Below are positions 17,619-26,769 of a stretch of 64,000 bases of DNA, piece by piece. The notes under the pieces are model-generated. The model was not told where the DNA came from. It saw nothing but the letters and a program-made list of their open reading frames with translations, and made no database searches. The translations under genes and the position numbers were made by a program. The first letter of the stretch is position 1, and every line of letters begins with the position of its first letter. The stretch comes from Pseudomonas vranovensis DSM 16006 (GTDB taxonomy: Bacteria; Pseudomonadota; Gammaproteobacteria; Pseudomonadales; Pseudomonadaceae). Location of the stretch: positions 124,001-188,000 of the forward strand of contig NZ_AUED01000012.1 of assembly GCF_000425805.1 (NCBI RefSeq), read 5' to 3'.

Positions 17619-19838
17619 TCAATAGAGGTCTACAGGGTCCACATCCAACGACCAGCGCACCTGTCGCCCGGACGGCATCTGTTCCAACAGTAGCAACCAG
17701 GCACTGATCAGTCGATGCAAAGGCGCCCGGGCATTGGCCTGGAGCAATAGTTGTGCACGAAAACGTCCTGCGCGTCGTTCCATCGGCGCTGGCACCGGCC
17801 CGAGCAGCTCGATGCCATGCAGGTTGTGCTCGGCCAGCAACTGTTCGGCAGCGCTGCAGGCTTCGTCGAGAAAACCTTCGGCCTGCCCGGGCTTGTGCGC
17901 TTCGGCGCGCAGCAGGGCCAGGTGGGCAAAGGGCGGCAGGCCGGCGGCACGGCGCTCGCTCAGGGCCTGTTCGGCGAAGGCGAAATAACCCTGTTCGGTC
18001 AGTTGCACCAGCAGTGGATGGTCGGCCAGGTGGGTCTGGATGATCACCTTGCCCGGCTCTTCGGCGCGTCCGGCGCGGCCGGCCACCTGGACGATCATCT
18101 GGGCCATGCGCTCACTGGCGCGGAAATCGCCAGAGAACAGGCCGCCGTCCGCATCCAGGATCGACACCAGGGTCACCCGCGGGAAGTGGTGCCCTTTGGC
18201 GAGCATCTGAGTGCCGACCAGGATGCACGGCTGGCCGCGCTGGATGGTGGCGAACAGCTGGTTCATGGCGTCCTTGCGCGAGGTGCTGTCGCGATCCACG
18301 CGTAATACGGGGTAGTCCGGAAACAGAATGCTCAGGCGCTCTTCGGCGCGCTCGGTGCCCGCACCCACCGGCCGCAGGTCGACCTTGTTGCACTGCGGGC
18401 ACTGGCGCGGCACGCGCTCGTCGTAACCGCAATGGTGGCAGCGCAGCTCGTTGGAGCGCTGATGGACGGTCATGCGTGCATCGCAGCGTGGGCATTCGGA
18501 CATCCAGCCGCAGTCGTGGCACAGCAAGGTCGGGGCGAAACCGCGTCGGTTGAGGAACACCAGCACTTGCTGGCCTGCGGTGAGGGTCTGGCCGATGGCC
18601 TGTTGCATGGGCCCGCTGATGCCGCTGTCCAGGGGCCTGCTCTTGACGTCCAGGCGCAGGAAGCGCGGCTGCTTGGCACCACCGGCGCGGTGGTTGAGGC
18701 GCAGCAGGCCATAGCGGCCGGTATAGGCGTTGTGCAGGCTTTCCAGTGAAGGCGTCGCCGACCCGAGCAGGATCGGAATGTTTTCCTGGCGGGCGCGCAC
18801 CAGGGCCAGGTCGCGGGCGTGGTAGCGCAGGCCTTCCTGCTGTTTGTAGGAGCCGTCGTGCTCCTCGTCGATGATGATCAGCCCCGGGTGCTTCATTGGC
18901 GTGAACAGTGCCGAGCGGGTGCCGATGATGATATCGGCTTCGCCGTCGCGGGCTGCAAGCCAGGCGTCCAGGCGTTCGCGATCGTTGACAGCCGAATGCA
19001 GCAGGGCGATGCGTGCATTGAAACGCTGTTCAAAGCGCGCCAGGGTCTGGGGGCCGAGGTTGATCTCCGGGATCAGGATCAGCGCCTGCTTGCCGGCCTC
19101 CAGGGTCTCACGGATCAGTTGCAGGTAGACCTCGGTCTTGCCGCTGCCGGTGACCCCGGCCAGCAGGAACGCATGGAAGCTGTCAAAGCCCGAGCGCACG
19201 GCATTGAAAGCGGCGCGCTGCTCCTCGTTCAGAGGCAATTCCGGTTGGGCCAGCCAATGTTCGTGACGTTCCTGGGGCAGGTGCCGGCGTACGTCGACCT
19301 GAACCAGTTCCTTGGCCAGCAGCAGGTCGAGGCTGTCCTTGCTCAACATCAGTTTGCTCAGCAAGGTATGGGCGACGCCGTGGGGGTGTTGTGCCAGGGT
19401 CGCCAATGCCTCGCGCTGGCGTGGCGCGCGGGCGATGCGCGGGTCGTCGAGGCGCGCTCCGGGGGCAGTCTGCCAGAAGCGCTCCTGGCGCGCCTCGGCC
19501 GGCTCGCCCTGGCGCAGCAGCACCGGCAGGGCCCAGCTCAAGGTGTCACCGAGGCTGTGTTGGTAGTACTGGGCCGTCCACAGGCAGAGTTTGAACAGGG
19601 AGGCAGGTAGCGGCGAAACCGGGTCGAGCAGGGCGATCGCCGGTTTGAGTTTGTCGGCCGGGACCTCGCTCTTGTCGGCAACCTCGATCAGGATGCCGAT
19701 CATTTCCCGGCGCCCGAACGGCACGCGTATGCGCATGCCCGGGGTCAGTGCCTGGCGTGCCATGCTCGTCGGGGCCCTGTAGTCGAACAGTCGCCGCAAG
19801 GGCGAGGGCAGGGCGAGGCGCAGAATGACGTCGGACAC
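17619..19838 (-). CDS. priA: Primosomal replication restart helicase PriA
   Basis: The 739-residue SF2 helicase restarts stalled forks by loading the primosome. An N-terminal DNA-binding domain precedes Walker A GVTGSGKTE and the DEEHD box. Eight zinc-binding Cys lie in the stretch from LLCHDCGW to CPQCNKVDL, followed by the C-terminal helicase motifs (GTQMLAKGHHFP, QVAGRAGR). The start is assigned to GTG 19838 (VSDVILRLALP), which gives the Pseudomonas PriA length; the longer open frame upstream has no family similarity. Confidence 0.95.
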   Translation of the reverse strand: MSDVILRLALPSPLRRLFDYRAPTSMARQALTPGMRIRVPFGRREMIGILIEVADKSEVPADKLKPAIALLDPVSPLPASLFKLCLWTAQYYQHSLGDTLSWALPVLLRQGEPAEARQERFWQTAPGARLDDPRIARAPRQREALATLAQHPHGVAHTLLSKLMLSKDSLDLLLAKELVQVDVRRHLPQERHEHWLAQPELPLNEEQRAAFNAVRSGFDSFHAFLLAGVTGSGKTEVYLQLIRETLEAGKQALILIPEINLGPQTLARFEQRFNARIALLHSAVNDRERLDAWLAARDGEADIIIGTRSALFTPMKHPGLIIIDEEHDGSYKQQEGLRYHARDLALVRARQENIPILLGSATPSLESLHNAYTGRYGLLRLNHRAGGAKQPRFLRLDVKSRPLDSGISGPMQQAIGQTLTAGQQVLVFLNRRGFAPTLLCHDCGWMSECPRCDARMTVHQRSNELRCHHCGYDERVPRQCPQCNKVDLRPVGAGTERAEERLSILFPDYPVLRVDRDSTSRKDAMNQLFATIQRGQPCILVGTQMLAKGHHFPRVTLVSILDADGGLFSGDFRASERMAQMIVQVAGRAGRAEEPGKVIIQTHLADHPLLVQLTEQGYFAFAEQALSERRAAGLPPFAHLALLRAEAHKPGQAEGFLDEACSAAEQLLAEHNLHGIELLGPVPAPMERRAGRFRAQLLLQANARAPLHRLISAWLLLLEQMPSGRQVRWSLDVDPVDLY

Positions 19839-20006
19839 GCGAAGAGTTCTCTGAAGGGGTTTTCCAAGGTCCGGCGAGCCTAGCAGACGACAGCCGGTGC
19901 AAGCGACAACTTGCGTTGAGAGCATGCTCTGGTATTATTCGCCGCCTAATTACGTGCGGTATTCAACAATGGTGTTGGGTGGCGGCACGCAGTCGAGGAA
20001 GTGACC

Positions 20007-20222
20007 ATGAAGCCAGAAATTCACCCGAATTATGAAGTAGTCGCAGTCACCTGCAGCTGCGGTAACAAGTTTGAAACTCGTTCGACCCTGTGCGCCCCGC
20101 TGGGTACCGACGTATGCAACGAGTGCCACCCGTTCTACACCGGTAAGCAGAAGACTCTGGACACCGGCGGCCGCGTCAAGCGCTTCGAAGACCGCTTCGC
20201 GGCGTTCGGCAGCAAGAAGTAA
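20007..20222 (+). CDS. rpmE: 50S ribosomal protein L31 (zinc form)
   Basis: A 71-residue L31 of the zinc-binding type, with Cys residues in VTCSCGN, STLCAP and [11 protein letters not shown] 20007 follows GAGGAAG. A -10-like TATTAT at 19933-19938 lies in the divergent region shared with priA, with only a weak -35. An intrinsic terminator follows about 40 nt after the stop, but it lies inside the next reading frame. Confidence 0.96.
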   Translation: MKPEIHPNYEVVAVTCSCGNKFETRSTLCAPLGTDVCNECHPFYTGKQKTLDTGGRVKRFEDRFAAFGSKK

Positions 20223-20242
20223 GATTGCGCGTCGCGGGCCCC

Positions 20243-21046
20243 ATGGGCTTTGCAATGCTGCTGAAAAAGGCGTCCCTTGTGGGCGCCTTTTTTATGGGCG
20301 TCATTTGGCAGTTGCCGGCGCAAGCCTTCTGCCCGACCCCGGTCGATCCCCAGCGCGTGAGCGTGCGCCAGGTGGTCGATGGCGACACCGTGCGTCTGGT
20401 AGATGGGCGCAGTGTGCGCCTGATTGGTATCAATGCACCGGAAATCGGCCGCAAGGGTCGAGCCAGTGAGCCCTTCGCCGAAGCCGCCCGTCAGCGCTTG
20501 CAGGCCCTGGTCAAGGCCAGCGGGGGTGAAGTCGGGCTGGTGCCTGGGGTCGAGTCCAGAGACAAGTACGGCCGCACCCTGGCCCATATCTATGGGCGCT
20601 CTGGCGACAATTTCGAAGCACAACTGCTCAGTGAAGGGCTTGGTTACCACGTGGCGGTGGCGCCGAACGTCAGCCTCACGGGCTGTCAGCAGCAGGCCGA
20701 ACGCGCCGCTCGTCAGCTGAAGGTCGGGCTGTGGCGACAAACCCCGGTGATACCGGCAGTACAGCTGCAAAACTCAGGTTTTGCGCTGATCGGCGGCGAA
20801 GTCAAAGATATCGAGCGCAATCGTGGCGGCATCTGGGTTGAAATCGACAGTGCGCTGGTGGTGCAGGTGCCTGCCCGGCTGCAGCGTAATTTTCCGCCTT
20901 CCTTCTTCGATGGCTTGAAAGGCAGCAGCGTCGAAGTACGTGGTTGGGTGCTGGATCGTTCCCGCAAAGGTGGCCTGAAAGCCGGGCAAAAGCGCTGGTT
21001 GCTGCCACTGACCGATCCAGCGATGCTGGAACGGGTCGAAAGATAA
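20243..21046 (+). CDS. Secreted thermonuclease-family protein (SNase domain)
   Basis: The 267-residue protein has a signal peptide (basic MLLKK then a hydrophobic run to QLPAQA) and a staphylococcal-nuclease fold with VVDGDTVRLVDG, VRLIGINAPEIG and KYGRTLAHIY, which carry the metal and catalytic Arg/Glu positions. The C-terminal 90 residues are an extra beta-rich domain. The start could be ATG 20243 or 20255; neither has a clear Shine-Dalgarno site. The rpmE terminator lies within the signal-peptide codons. Confidence 0.85.
   Translation: MGFAMLLKKASLVGAFFMGVIWQLPAQAFCPTPVDPQRVSVRQVVDGDTVRLVDGRSVRLIGINAPEIGRKGRASEPFAEAARQRLQALVKASGGEVGLVPGVESRDKYGRTLAHIYGRSGDNFEAQLLSEGLGYHVAVAPNVSLTGCQQQAERAARQLKVGLWRQTPVIPAVQLQNSGFALIGGEVKDIERNRGGIWVEIDSALVVQVPARLQRNFPPSFFDGLKGSSVEVRGWVLDRSRKGGLKAGQKRWLLPLTDPAMLERVER
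20264..20293 (+). terminator. Intrinsic terminator of rpmE, inside the nuclease reading frame
   Basis: AAAAA, then a stem GGCG-T-CCC / GGGCGCC with one bulged T and a TTGT loop, then six T. It lies 42 nt after the rpmE stop and overlaps codons for the signal peptide of the downstream nuclease. Confidence 0.85.
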
Positions 21047-21065
21047 AAAATTGTGGACATTTTTT

Positions 21066-21079
21066 TGTACGATTGTACA
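21066..21079. promoter_or_regulatory. Inverted repeat upstream of maeB (possible operator)
   Basis: TGTAC-N4-GTACA sits in an unusually AT-rich stretch just after the nuclease gene, about 145 nt before maeB. It resembles GntR-type operators in shape. A consensus -35 (TTGACA, 21134-21139) lies between it and maeB, but no good -10 follows, which could indicate an activator-dependent promoter. Confidence 0.35.
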
Positions 21080-21224
21080 CATTGAAACCCTTGCGGGCTG
21101 CGGGTCTTGGCGGAAAGTCGTAGGTTAAAGGCCTTGACACAAGTGACCGGGCAGTCTTGTCGGCCCATTGCTCTTTGCGTATCCTCGGCGGTCCGTCAGA
21201 ACAGTAAATAGCGGAATGCCCACC

Positions 21225-22493
21225 ATGTCAGATTTGAAAACTGCCGCTCTCGAATATCATGCTCAGCCTCGTCCGGGGAAACTGAGCGTCGAGCTCACCA
21301 AACCTACCGCGACTGCTCGCGACCTGGCGCTGGCCTACAGCCCAGGCGTGGCCGAGCCGGTACGTGAAATTGGTCGCGATCCGGAGCTGGCCTACAAGTA
21401 CACCGGCAAGGGCAATCTGGTAGCAGTCATTTCCGACGGCACCGCCATTCTCGGCCTGGGTAACCTCGGCCCACTGGCCTCCAAGCCAGTAATGGAAGGC
21501 AAGGGTGTTCTGTTCAAGCGTTTCGCCGGTATTGACGTGTTCGACATCGAAGTCGACTCCGAGAGCCCGCAAGCCTTCATCGACACCGTCAAGCGTATCT
21601 CCATCACTTTCGGTGGCATCAACCTGGAAGATATCAAGGCACCTGAGTGCTTCGAGATCGAGCGCGCCCTGATCGAACAGTGCGACATCCCGGTATTCCA
21701 CGATGACCAGCATGGCACCGCGATCGTGACCGCTGCCGGCATGATCAACGCCCTGGAAATCGCGGGCAAGACCTTGGCCGACGCCAAGATCGTCTGCCTG
21801 GGCGCCGGCGCTGCCGCCATCTCCTGCATGAAGCTGCTAGTAAGCATGGGTGCGCAGATCGAGAACATCTTCATGGTTGACCGTACTGGCGTGATCCACG
21901 CTGGCCGTGACGACCTGAACCAGTACAAGGCGGTCTTCGCCCACGCTACCGACAAGCGCACCCTGGCTGATGCCCTGGAAGGCGCTGACGTGTTCGTCGG
22001 CCTGTCCGGTCCGAACCTGCTGAGCCCGGAAGGCCTGAAGTCGATGGCGCCGAACCCTATCGTCTTCGCCTGCTCCAACCCGGATCCGGAGATCTCCCCG
22101 GAACTGGCTCACGCTACCCGTAGCGACGTGATCATGGCCACCGGTCGTTCCGACTACCCGAACCAGGTCAACAACGTATTGGGCTTCCCATTCATCTTCC
22201 GTGGTGCCCTGGACGTTCGCGCCAAGCGCATCAACGAAGAGATGAAGATTGCTGCAGCCAACGCCCTGAAAGACCTGGCCAAGCTGCCAGTGCCGAAGGA
22301 AGTCTGTGCAGCCTACGGCGTGGACGCGCTGGAATTCGGTCGTGAGTACATCATTCCGAAGCCAATGGATGCCCGCCTGATCACCGTCGTCTCCGACGCC
22401 GTGGCCAAGGCTGCGATCGAGACTGGCGTTGCAACCCTGCCGTATCCGAAGAACTACCCGCTCAAGAGCGTGGATGACGTGTTCAACGGCTGA
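21225..22493 (+). CDS. maeB: NAD(P)-dependent malic enzyme
   Basis: The 422-residue enzyme decarboxylates malate to pyruvate. Marks are the N-terminal Tyr in LALAYSPGVAEPV, the metal-site region GKGVLFKRFAGIDVFDIE, IPVFHDDQHGTAIV, and the Rossmann motif VCLGAGAAAISC. It is the short form: there is no C-terminal phosphotransacetylase-like domain as in E. coli MaeB. NADP preference is inferred from family membership. ATG 21225 gives the family N-terminus; a strong terminator follows. Confidence 0.93.
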   Translation: MSDLKTAALEYHAQPRPGKLSVELTKPTATARDLALAYSPGVAEPVREIGRDPELAYKYTGKGNLVAVISDGTAILGLGNLGPLASKPVMEGKGVLFKRFAGIDVFDIEVDSESPQAFIDTVKRISITFGGINLEDIKAPECFEIERALIEQCDIPVFHDDQHGTAIVTAAGMINALEIAGKTLADAKIVCLGAGAAAISCMKLLVSMGAQIENIFMVDRTGVIHAGRDDLNQYKAVFAHATDKRTLADALEGADVFVGLSGPNLLSPEGLKSMAPNPIVFACSNPDPEISPELAHATRSDVIMATGRSDYPNQVNNVLGFPFIFRGALDVRAKRINEEMKIAAANALKDLAKLPVPKEVCAAYGVDALEFGREYIIPKPMDARLITVVSDAVAKAAIETGVATLPYPKNYPLKSVDDVFNG

Positions 22494-22512
22494 GTCGTTG
22501 TAGCGTTGTAAT

Positions 22513-22547
22513 AAAAAGCCCCGGCTCGCGAGAGTCGGGGCTTTTTT
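22513..22547 (+). terminator. Intrinsic terminator of maeB
   Basis: Five A, a 10-bp stem GCCCCGGCTC / GAGTCGGGGC with one G-T pair, a short loop, then six T. It begins 20 nt after the maeB stop. Confidence 0.92.
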
Positions 22548-22590
22548 ATTGGTCGCTGGTTGTCTTGTACGGTGCCAGGAGCGCTAGGCC

Positions 22591-22635
22591 TTGTAGCCGC
22601 TGGCGGCAGCCTGCGATCGGCCGCCCAGCGGCCGT
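22591..22635. repeat. Degenerate REP-like element
   Basis: TTGTAGCCGCTGGCGGCAG followed by GATCGGCCGCCCAGCGGCC resembles another Pseudomonas REP class (TGTAGCCGCTGCC-type) and can pair with itself. A further REP-like fragment (TGTGCCGGCCTCTTCGCGGG) lies at about 22660-22680. Both sit between the maeB terminator and the ponA stop. Confidence 0.4.
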
Positions 22636-22690
22636 ATTCCAGGCGATAACTGACTCGCTGTGTGCCGGCCTCTTCGCGGGGCTGGTTCTG

Positions 22691-25141
22691 TCAGAACAGG
22701 TCGATCGGCGCTGCTTCATCCGCTGGCAATGGGCTGCCCGGCACCGCACCGTTACCCAGCTCGTTCACCGACGGTGGCGTGTCTTCGGCCTTGAACAGTT
22801 CGAAGTAGGCGTTGGGCGTACCCGGCGAGGCGGCGCGGCCACTGACCGGGTCGACTCGCAGGCTGAGAATGCCTTCCGGCTCGGCCGGAGCATGGTTGGG
22901 CTTGTCTTTGAGTGCCGCGCCCATGAAGTTCATCCAGATCGGCAGCGCCACGGTGCCGCCGTATTCGCGGCGCCCCAGGGTTTCCGGCTGGTCGAAGCCG
23001 CTCCACACGGTGGTCACCAGGTCGGCGTTGTAGCCGGAGAACCAGGCGTCCTTGGACTCGTTGGTGGTGCCTGTCTTGCCCGCCAGGTCGGTGCGGCCAA
23101 GGGCCAGGGCACGGCGCCCTGTACCGCGCTTGATAACGTCCTGGAGCATGCTGGTCAGGATGTAGCTGGTGCGGCCGTCGATGATGCGCTCGGCCACCGC
23201 CGGAGGTTGTGCGATGACGGGGTCGCTGCCGGTGGTTGCCGCAGGTTCGCCCGGGAACTGAACGTTGATCGGCGCTTCCGGTGCGGCCAGGCCTGCCTCG
23301 ACCGGCTCCGATTGCGGCACCCGTGGCGGATTGGCAGTAAACAGCGTTTCGCCGTTGCGGCTCTCGATGCGTTCGATCAGGTATGGGGTGATTTTGTAGC
23401 CGCCGTTGGCAAAGGTGCTCCAGCCGGTGGCGATTTCCATTGGCGTCAGCGTGGCGGTGCCCAGCGCAAGGGACAGGTTCGGCGGCAGGTCCTGCTTGTT
23501 GAAGCCGAACTTGCTGATGTAGTCGATGGTCGAGCCTACGCCCATGGCCTGCAGCAGGCGGATCGACACCAGGTTGCGCGACTTGTACAGCGCTTCACGC
23601 ATGCGAATCGGGCCCAGGAAGGTGTTGGTGTCGTTCTTGGGGCGCCAGACCTTGTCGAGGTACTCGTCGACGAACACGATCGGGGCGTCGTTGACCAGGC
23701 TGGCAGCGGTGTAGCCGTTGTCCAGCGCTGCGGCATAGACGAACGGCTTGAAGCTCGAACCTGGCTGGCGCTTGGCCTGCATGGCACGGTTGTAGTTGCT
23801 CTGCTCGAAGGAGAAACCGCCGACCAGGGCACGGATGGCGCCGGTATTCGGGTCCAGCGAGACCAGGGCGCTTTGGGCGCCTGGCACCTGGCTGAACTTG
23901 AGGGTGCCGTCATCCAGGCGCTGGACGCGGATCAGGTCGCCGACCTGGGCGACATCCGAAGGCTGTTGTGGGGCGCGGCCCTGGCTGTTGGTGTTGAGGA
24001 ACGGACGGGCCCATTTCATGGTTTCCCAGGCCACGCTCTCCTGCTGGCCGGCACGGGTCAGCACCTGCAGGCCGGTCTTGTCGACGTGGGTAACGATGAC
24101 GGGCTCCAGGCCGCCCAGTGGACGCTGTTTGCTCAGCTCCTGCAGCCAGGCGGCTTGGGTCTTGCCTGGGAATCGCGCTTCCGGGCCACGGTAGCCGTGA
24201 CGTTCGTCATAAGCGCTCAAGCCGTCGAGCACAGCCTTGTTGGCGATTTCCTGCAGGTCGCTCGGCACCGTGGTGGTGACGCGGAAGCCTTCGGTATAGG
24301 CGTCGCTGCCGTAGCGGCCGACCATCTCGGCACGGGCCATTTCGGCAATGTACGGCGCGCTGACTTCAGGTGTCGGTACGTGGTAGCTGGCGTTGATCGG
24401 CTCGGCCAGGGCGGCCTGGTAGCTGGCTTCGTCGATCTTGCCCAGCTTGTACATGCGTCCCAGGATCCAGTCGCGGCGTTCCTTGGCGCGTACCGGGTTG
24501 GCCAGCGGGTTGAAGCGCGATGGTGCCTTGGGCAGGCCGGCGATCATGGCCATCTGCGCCAGGCTGATGTCGCGGATCGACTTGCCGTAGTAGACCTGCG
24601 CCGCTGCCTCGATGCCGTAGGCGCGGTTACCCAGGTAGATCTTGTTGACGTACAGCTCGAGGATTTCGTCCTTGGTCAGTTCGCGTTCGATCTGCAGGGC
24701 CAGGAGAATTTCGTTGGTTTTGCGCGAGAAGCTGCGTTCGCTGCTCAGAAAGAAGTTCTTCGCCACCTGCATGGTGATGGTGCTGCCGCCGGTCTGGATG
24801 TGCCCGGACTTCAGCAATTGTGTTGCAGCACGCATCAGGCTGCTGGGGTCGACCCCATAGTGATTGGCGAAATTGTCGTCTTCGGCCGAGAGCAAAGCCT
24901 GGATGAAATGGGGGGGAATGTCGGCGAAACGGATGGGAGAGCGGCGCATTTCGCCGAACTCTGCAATCAGCTTTCCGTCGCTGCTGTAGACCCGCAAAGG
25001 GATCTGCAACTGGATACTTCTGAGGGCCTCTACCGAGGGCAAGCTGGGGCTAAGATACAGAAACGCGCCGCTCAGGCCGAGCACGAGAGCGCAAATGACT
25101 GCGACGAAAGACCACCAGAAAAACTTCAGCAGGCGTATCAA
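22691..25141 (-). CDS. ponA: Penicillin-binding protein 1A (bifunctional PBP)
   Basis: This 816-residue class A PBP polymerises and cross-links peptidoglycan. It has an N-terminal anchor (residues 8-30), a GT51 domain with catalytic Glu87 in AEDDNF, an OB-like insert around 290-420, and a transpeptidase domain with nucleophile Ser462 in GSSFK, SRN at 521-523 and KTG at 689-691. It diverges from the pilM operon across 174 bp, the conserved ponA/pilM arrangement. Confidence 0.97.
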   Translation of the reverse strand: MIRLLKFFWWSFVAVICALVLGLSGAFLYLSPSLPSVEALRSIQLQIPLRVYSSDGKLIAEFGEMRRSPIRFADIPPHFIQALLSAEDDNFANHYGVDPSSLMRAATQLLKSGHIQTGGSTITMQVAKNFFLSSERSFSRKTNEILLALQIERELTKDEILELYVNKIYLGNRAYGIEAAAQVYYGKSIRDISLAQMAMIAGLPKAPSRFNPLANPVRAKERRDWILGRMYKLGKIDEASYQAALAEPINASYHVPTPEVSAPYIAEMARAEMVGRYGSDAYTEGFRVTTTVPSDLQEIANKAVLDGLSAYDERHGYRGPEARFPGKTQAAWLQELSKQRPLGGLEPVIVTHVDKTGLQVLTRAGQQESVAWETMKWARPFLNTNSQGRAPQQPSDVAQVGDLIRVQRLDDGTLKFSQVPGAQSALVSLDPNTGAIRALVGGFSFEQSNYNRAMQAKRQPGSSFKPFVYAAALDNGYTAASLVNDAPIVFVDEYLDKVWRPKNDTNTFLGPIRMREALYKSRNLVSIRLLQAMGVGSTIDYISKFGFNKQDLPPNLSLALGTATLTPMEIATGWSTFANGGYKITPYLIERIESRNGETLFTANPPRVPQSEPVEAGLAAPEAPINVQFPGEPAATTGSDPVIAQPPAVAERIIDGRTSYILTSMLQDVIKRGTGRRALALGRTDLAGKTGTTNESKDAWFSGYNADLVTTVWSGFDQPETLGRREYGGTVALPIWMNFMGAALKDKPNHAPAEPEGILSLRVDPVSGRAASPGTPNAYFELFKAEDTPPSVNELGNGAVPGSPLPADEAAPIDLF

Positions 25142-25315
25142 GGCTTTTGGGCGTCCAGTTAAAAGAATGGGTTGCGCGCGGGGCCAGCGGACAAGGAAAA
25201 ACGCTGGGCATTATAAGCATTTTTCGCACGGCCGCGTTATCGGCGCGGGTGCCATGGAATCTGTCAGGTCTCATCGGGAAAACCCCATTGACCTGCCTTC
25301 ATCAAGGAAAAACCG

Positions 25316-26254
25316 ATGCTTGGACGCTTTGGCAGGGATGCCGGTTCACTGCTGGGGGTGGAAATTACCCCTCCATTCATCAGGCTGGTGCATGCACACC
25401 GTCGTCAGGGGCGCTGCCAGGTCGGCGCCTGGGCCATCGAACCATTGCCGGCGGCGGCCCTGCACAACGGCTGGATCGTTGACCCCGAGCTTGTGGGGAC
25501 GGCCCTGCTCAGGGCGGTTAGCCGCAGTGCCATGCCGGGACGGCGTGTAGCCGTCGCGCTGCCGGGTGCCCTGGTGGTGGAGAAGCAGCTCGCAATGCCC
25601 ATCGGGTTGGACGACGACGCCCTGGTCGAGCAACTGCCTGAGGAGGCCAGTGCATTCATTCCCTTCGCCCTGGAAGATGCGGCGCTCGACTTCCAGCAGA
25701 TGGGCCCTGATCCCGACAACCCCCAGTGCCAGCGGGTTGTGGTTGCCGCCTGTCATCTGGCGTTGCTGGAGGTGCTGCATGCCAGCCTGGAGTGCGCCGG
25801 GCTGCGCGCTTGCGTCGTGGAGGCCGATCATCATGCCTTGCGCCGTGCCTTGCCGGTATCTTCGGTGCGCGAGGCGTTATGGCTTCAGGTCGAGGATCAG
25901 TCTGTGGTTTTCCATGAAGTGGGGGGCGAGGCAGCAGGGCTACGCCGCCAGATTCCTCTTGGCAGCCAACCTGTCGATGCGCAAGCGCTGGCCGCCGCAG
26001 TGGATACCTACCTGTTGTCCAGCCCGGGGAGGGCACTGCCTGATCAATTGCAGCTTCTGGGTGGCGGGGTGCTGGCGGCCAATTTGCCAGGGCAGTTGCA
26101 GCAACGTCTAGGTATCGAGGTGCTGCATGCCGACCCCTTTGGCGCGACAGTGTTGGCGCCGGGCCTGAAGTCGGACGCGCTGGCCGCGCAGGCACCCTGC
26201 CTTGCGGTTGCCTGTGGCCTGGCAATGCGAGTGGCTGACCCATGCCTGGATTGA
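25316..26254 (+). CDS. pilM: PilM-like type IV pilus inner-membrane platform protein
   Basis: A 312-residue actin-fold family protein, identified by weak PilM similarity and by position ahead of pilN, pilO/P and pilQ. PilM sits on the cytoplasmic face and binds the PilN N-terminus. The first phosphate-binding loop, normally like GIDIGSSSVK, is here LLGVEITPPFIRLV and lacks the usual Asp and Ser. ATP binding is therefore doubtful, as in E. coli HofM. AAGGA precedes ATG 25316. It overlaps pilN by 13 nt. Confidence 0.8.
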   Translation: MLGRFGRDAGSLLGVEITPPFIRLVHAHRRQGRCQVGAWAIEPLPAAALHNGWIVDPELVGTALLRAVSRSAMPGRRVAVALPGALVVEKQLAMPIGLDDDALVEQLPEEASAFIPFALEDAALDFQQMGPDPDNPQCQRVVVAACHLALLEVLHASLECAGLRACVVEADHHALRRALPVSSVREALWLQVEDQSVVFHEVGGEAAGLRRQIPLGSQPVDAQALAAAVDTYLLSSPGRALPDQLQLLGGGVLAANLPGQLQQRLGIEVLHADPFGATVLAPGLKSDALAAQAPCLAVACGLAMRVADPCLD

Positions 26255-26769
26255 ATCTTCTGCCGTGGCGGGTGCGCCGACATCAAGCGGCCGTTCGGCG
26301 ACTACAGGGCATGTTGGTCGCTGTCGGGTTGCTGGCCGTCGTGGTTGTGTGGCTGCTGGACACTCAGGGGCGGCAGGCGCTGCAGCGTCAGTTGCTTGGC
26401 AGTGTCGTCGCGCACCAGGCCATCGAGCAGGAGGATGCCCGGTTGGCAACGTTTGCGCAGTATCAGGTCGAGCATGAACAGATCCGGCAGCAGCACCTGG
26501 CACTCGAGGCGCTACACGCCCGACGGTTTGCGCTTGTCGACCTTCTCGAGCAGATCGAACGTGCGGTGCCTGAGGGGGTTCACCTCGCTACAGTGACCCG
26601 GCAAGGGCAGCGCCTGAACATCAGTGGGGTGGCGCACTCAGGGGGGCTGGTGGCGCAATTGCTTCGCACCCTGGCCGACGCTTTTGGCGAGGTGGACAGG
26701 CAGCAGATGAAAGCCGTGGCTGAGGGCGAGGCATTCGAATTGGGCGTAGCCCTGCGGGGGATGCCTTGA
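26242..26769 (+). CDS. pilN: PilN-like type IV pilus assembly protein
   Basis: A 175-residue bitopic protein. Its N-terminus (MPGLNLLPWRVRR) carries the INLLPWR-type PilM-binding motif. One membrane segment at about 24-42 follows, then a coiled-coil-like stretch (to about 95) and a ferredoxin-fold periplasmic domain with VPEGVHLATVTRQG. It overlaps both neighbours and forms the PilM-N-O alignment complex. Confidence 0.85.
   Translation: MPGLNLLPWRVRRHQAAVRRLQGMLVAVGLLAVVVVWLLDTQGRQALQRQLLGSVVAHQAIEQEDARLATFAQYQVEHEQIRQQHLALEALHARRFALVDLLEQIERAVPEGVHLATVTRQGQRLNISGVAHSGGLVAQLLRTLADAFGEVDRQQMKAVAEGEAFELGVALRGMP

Noticed and set aside
15711..17693. 660-codon plus-strand open frame opposite argS
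   Set aside because: Shadow of arginyl-tRNA synthetase.
22565..25162. 865-codon plus-strand open frame opposite ponA
   Set aside because: It mirrors a well-supported PBP1A gene. Long antisense frames are expected in GC-rich DNA, and its translation has no family-like motifs.
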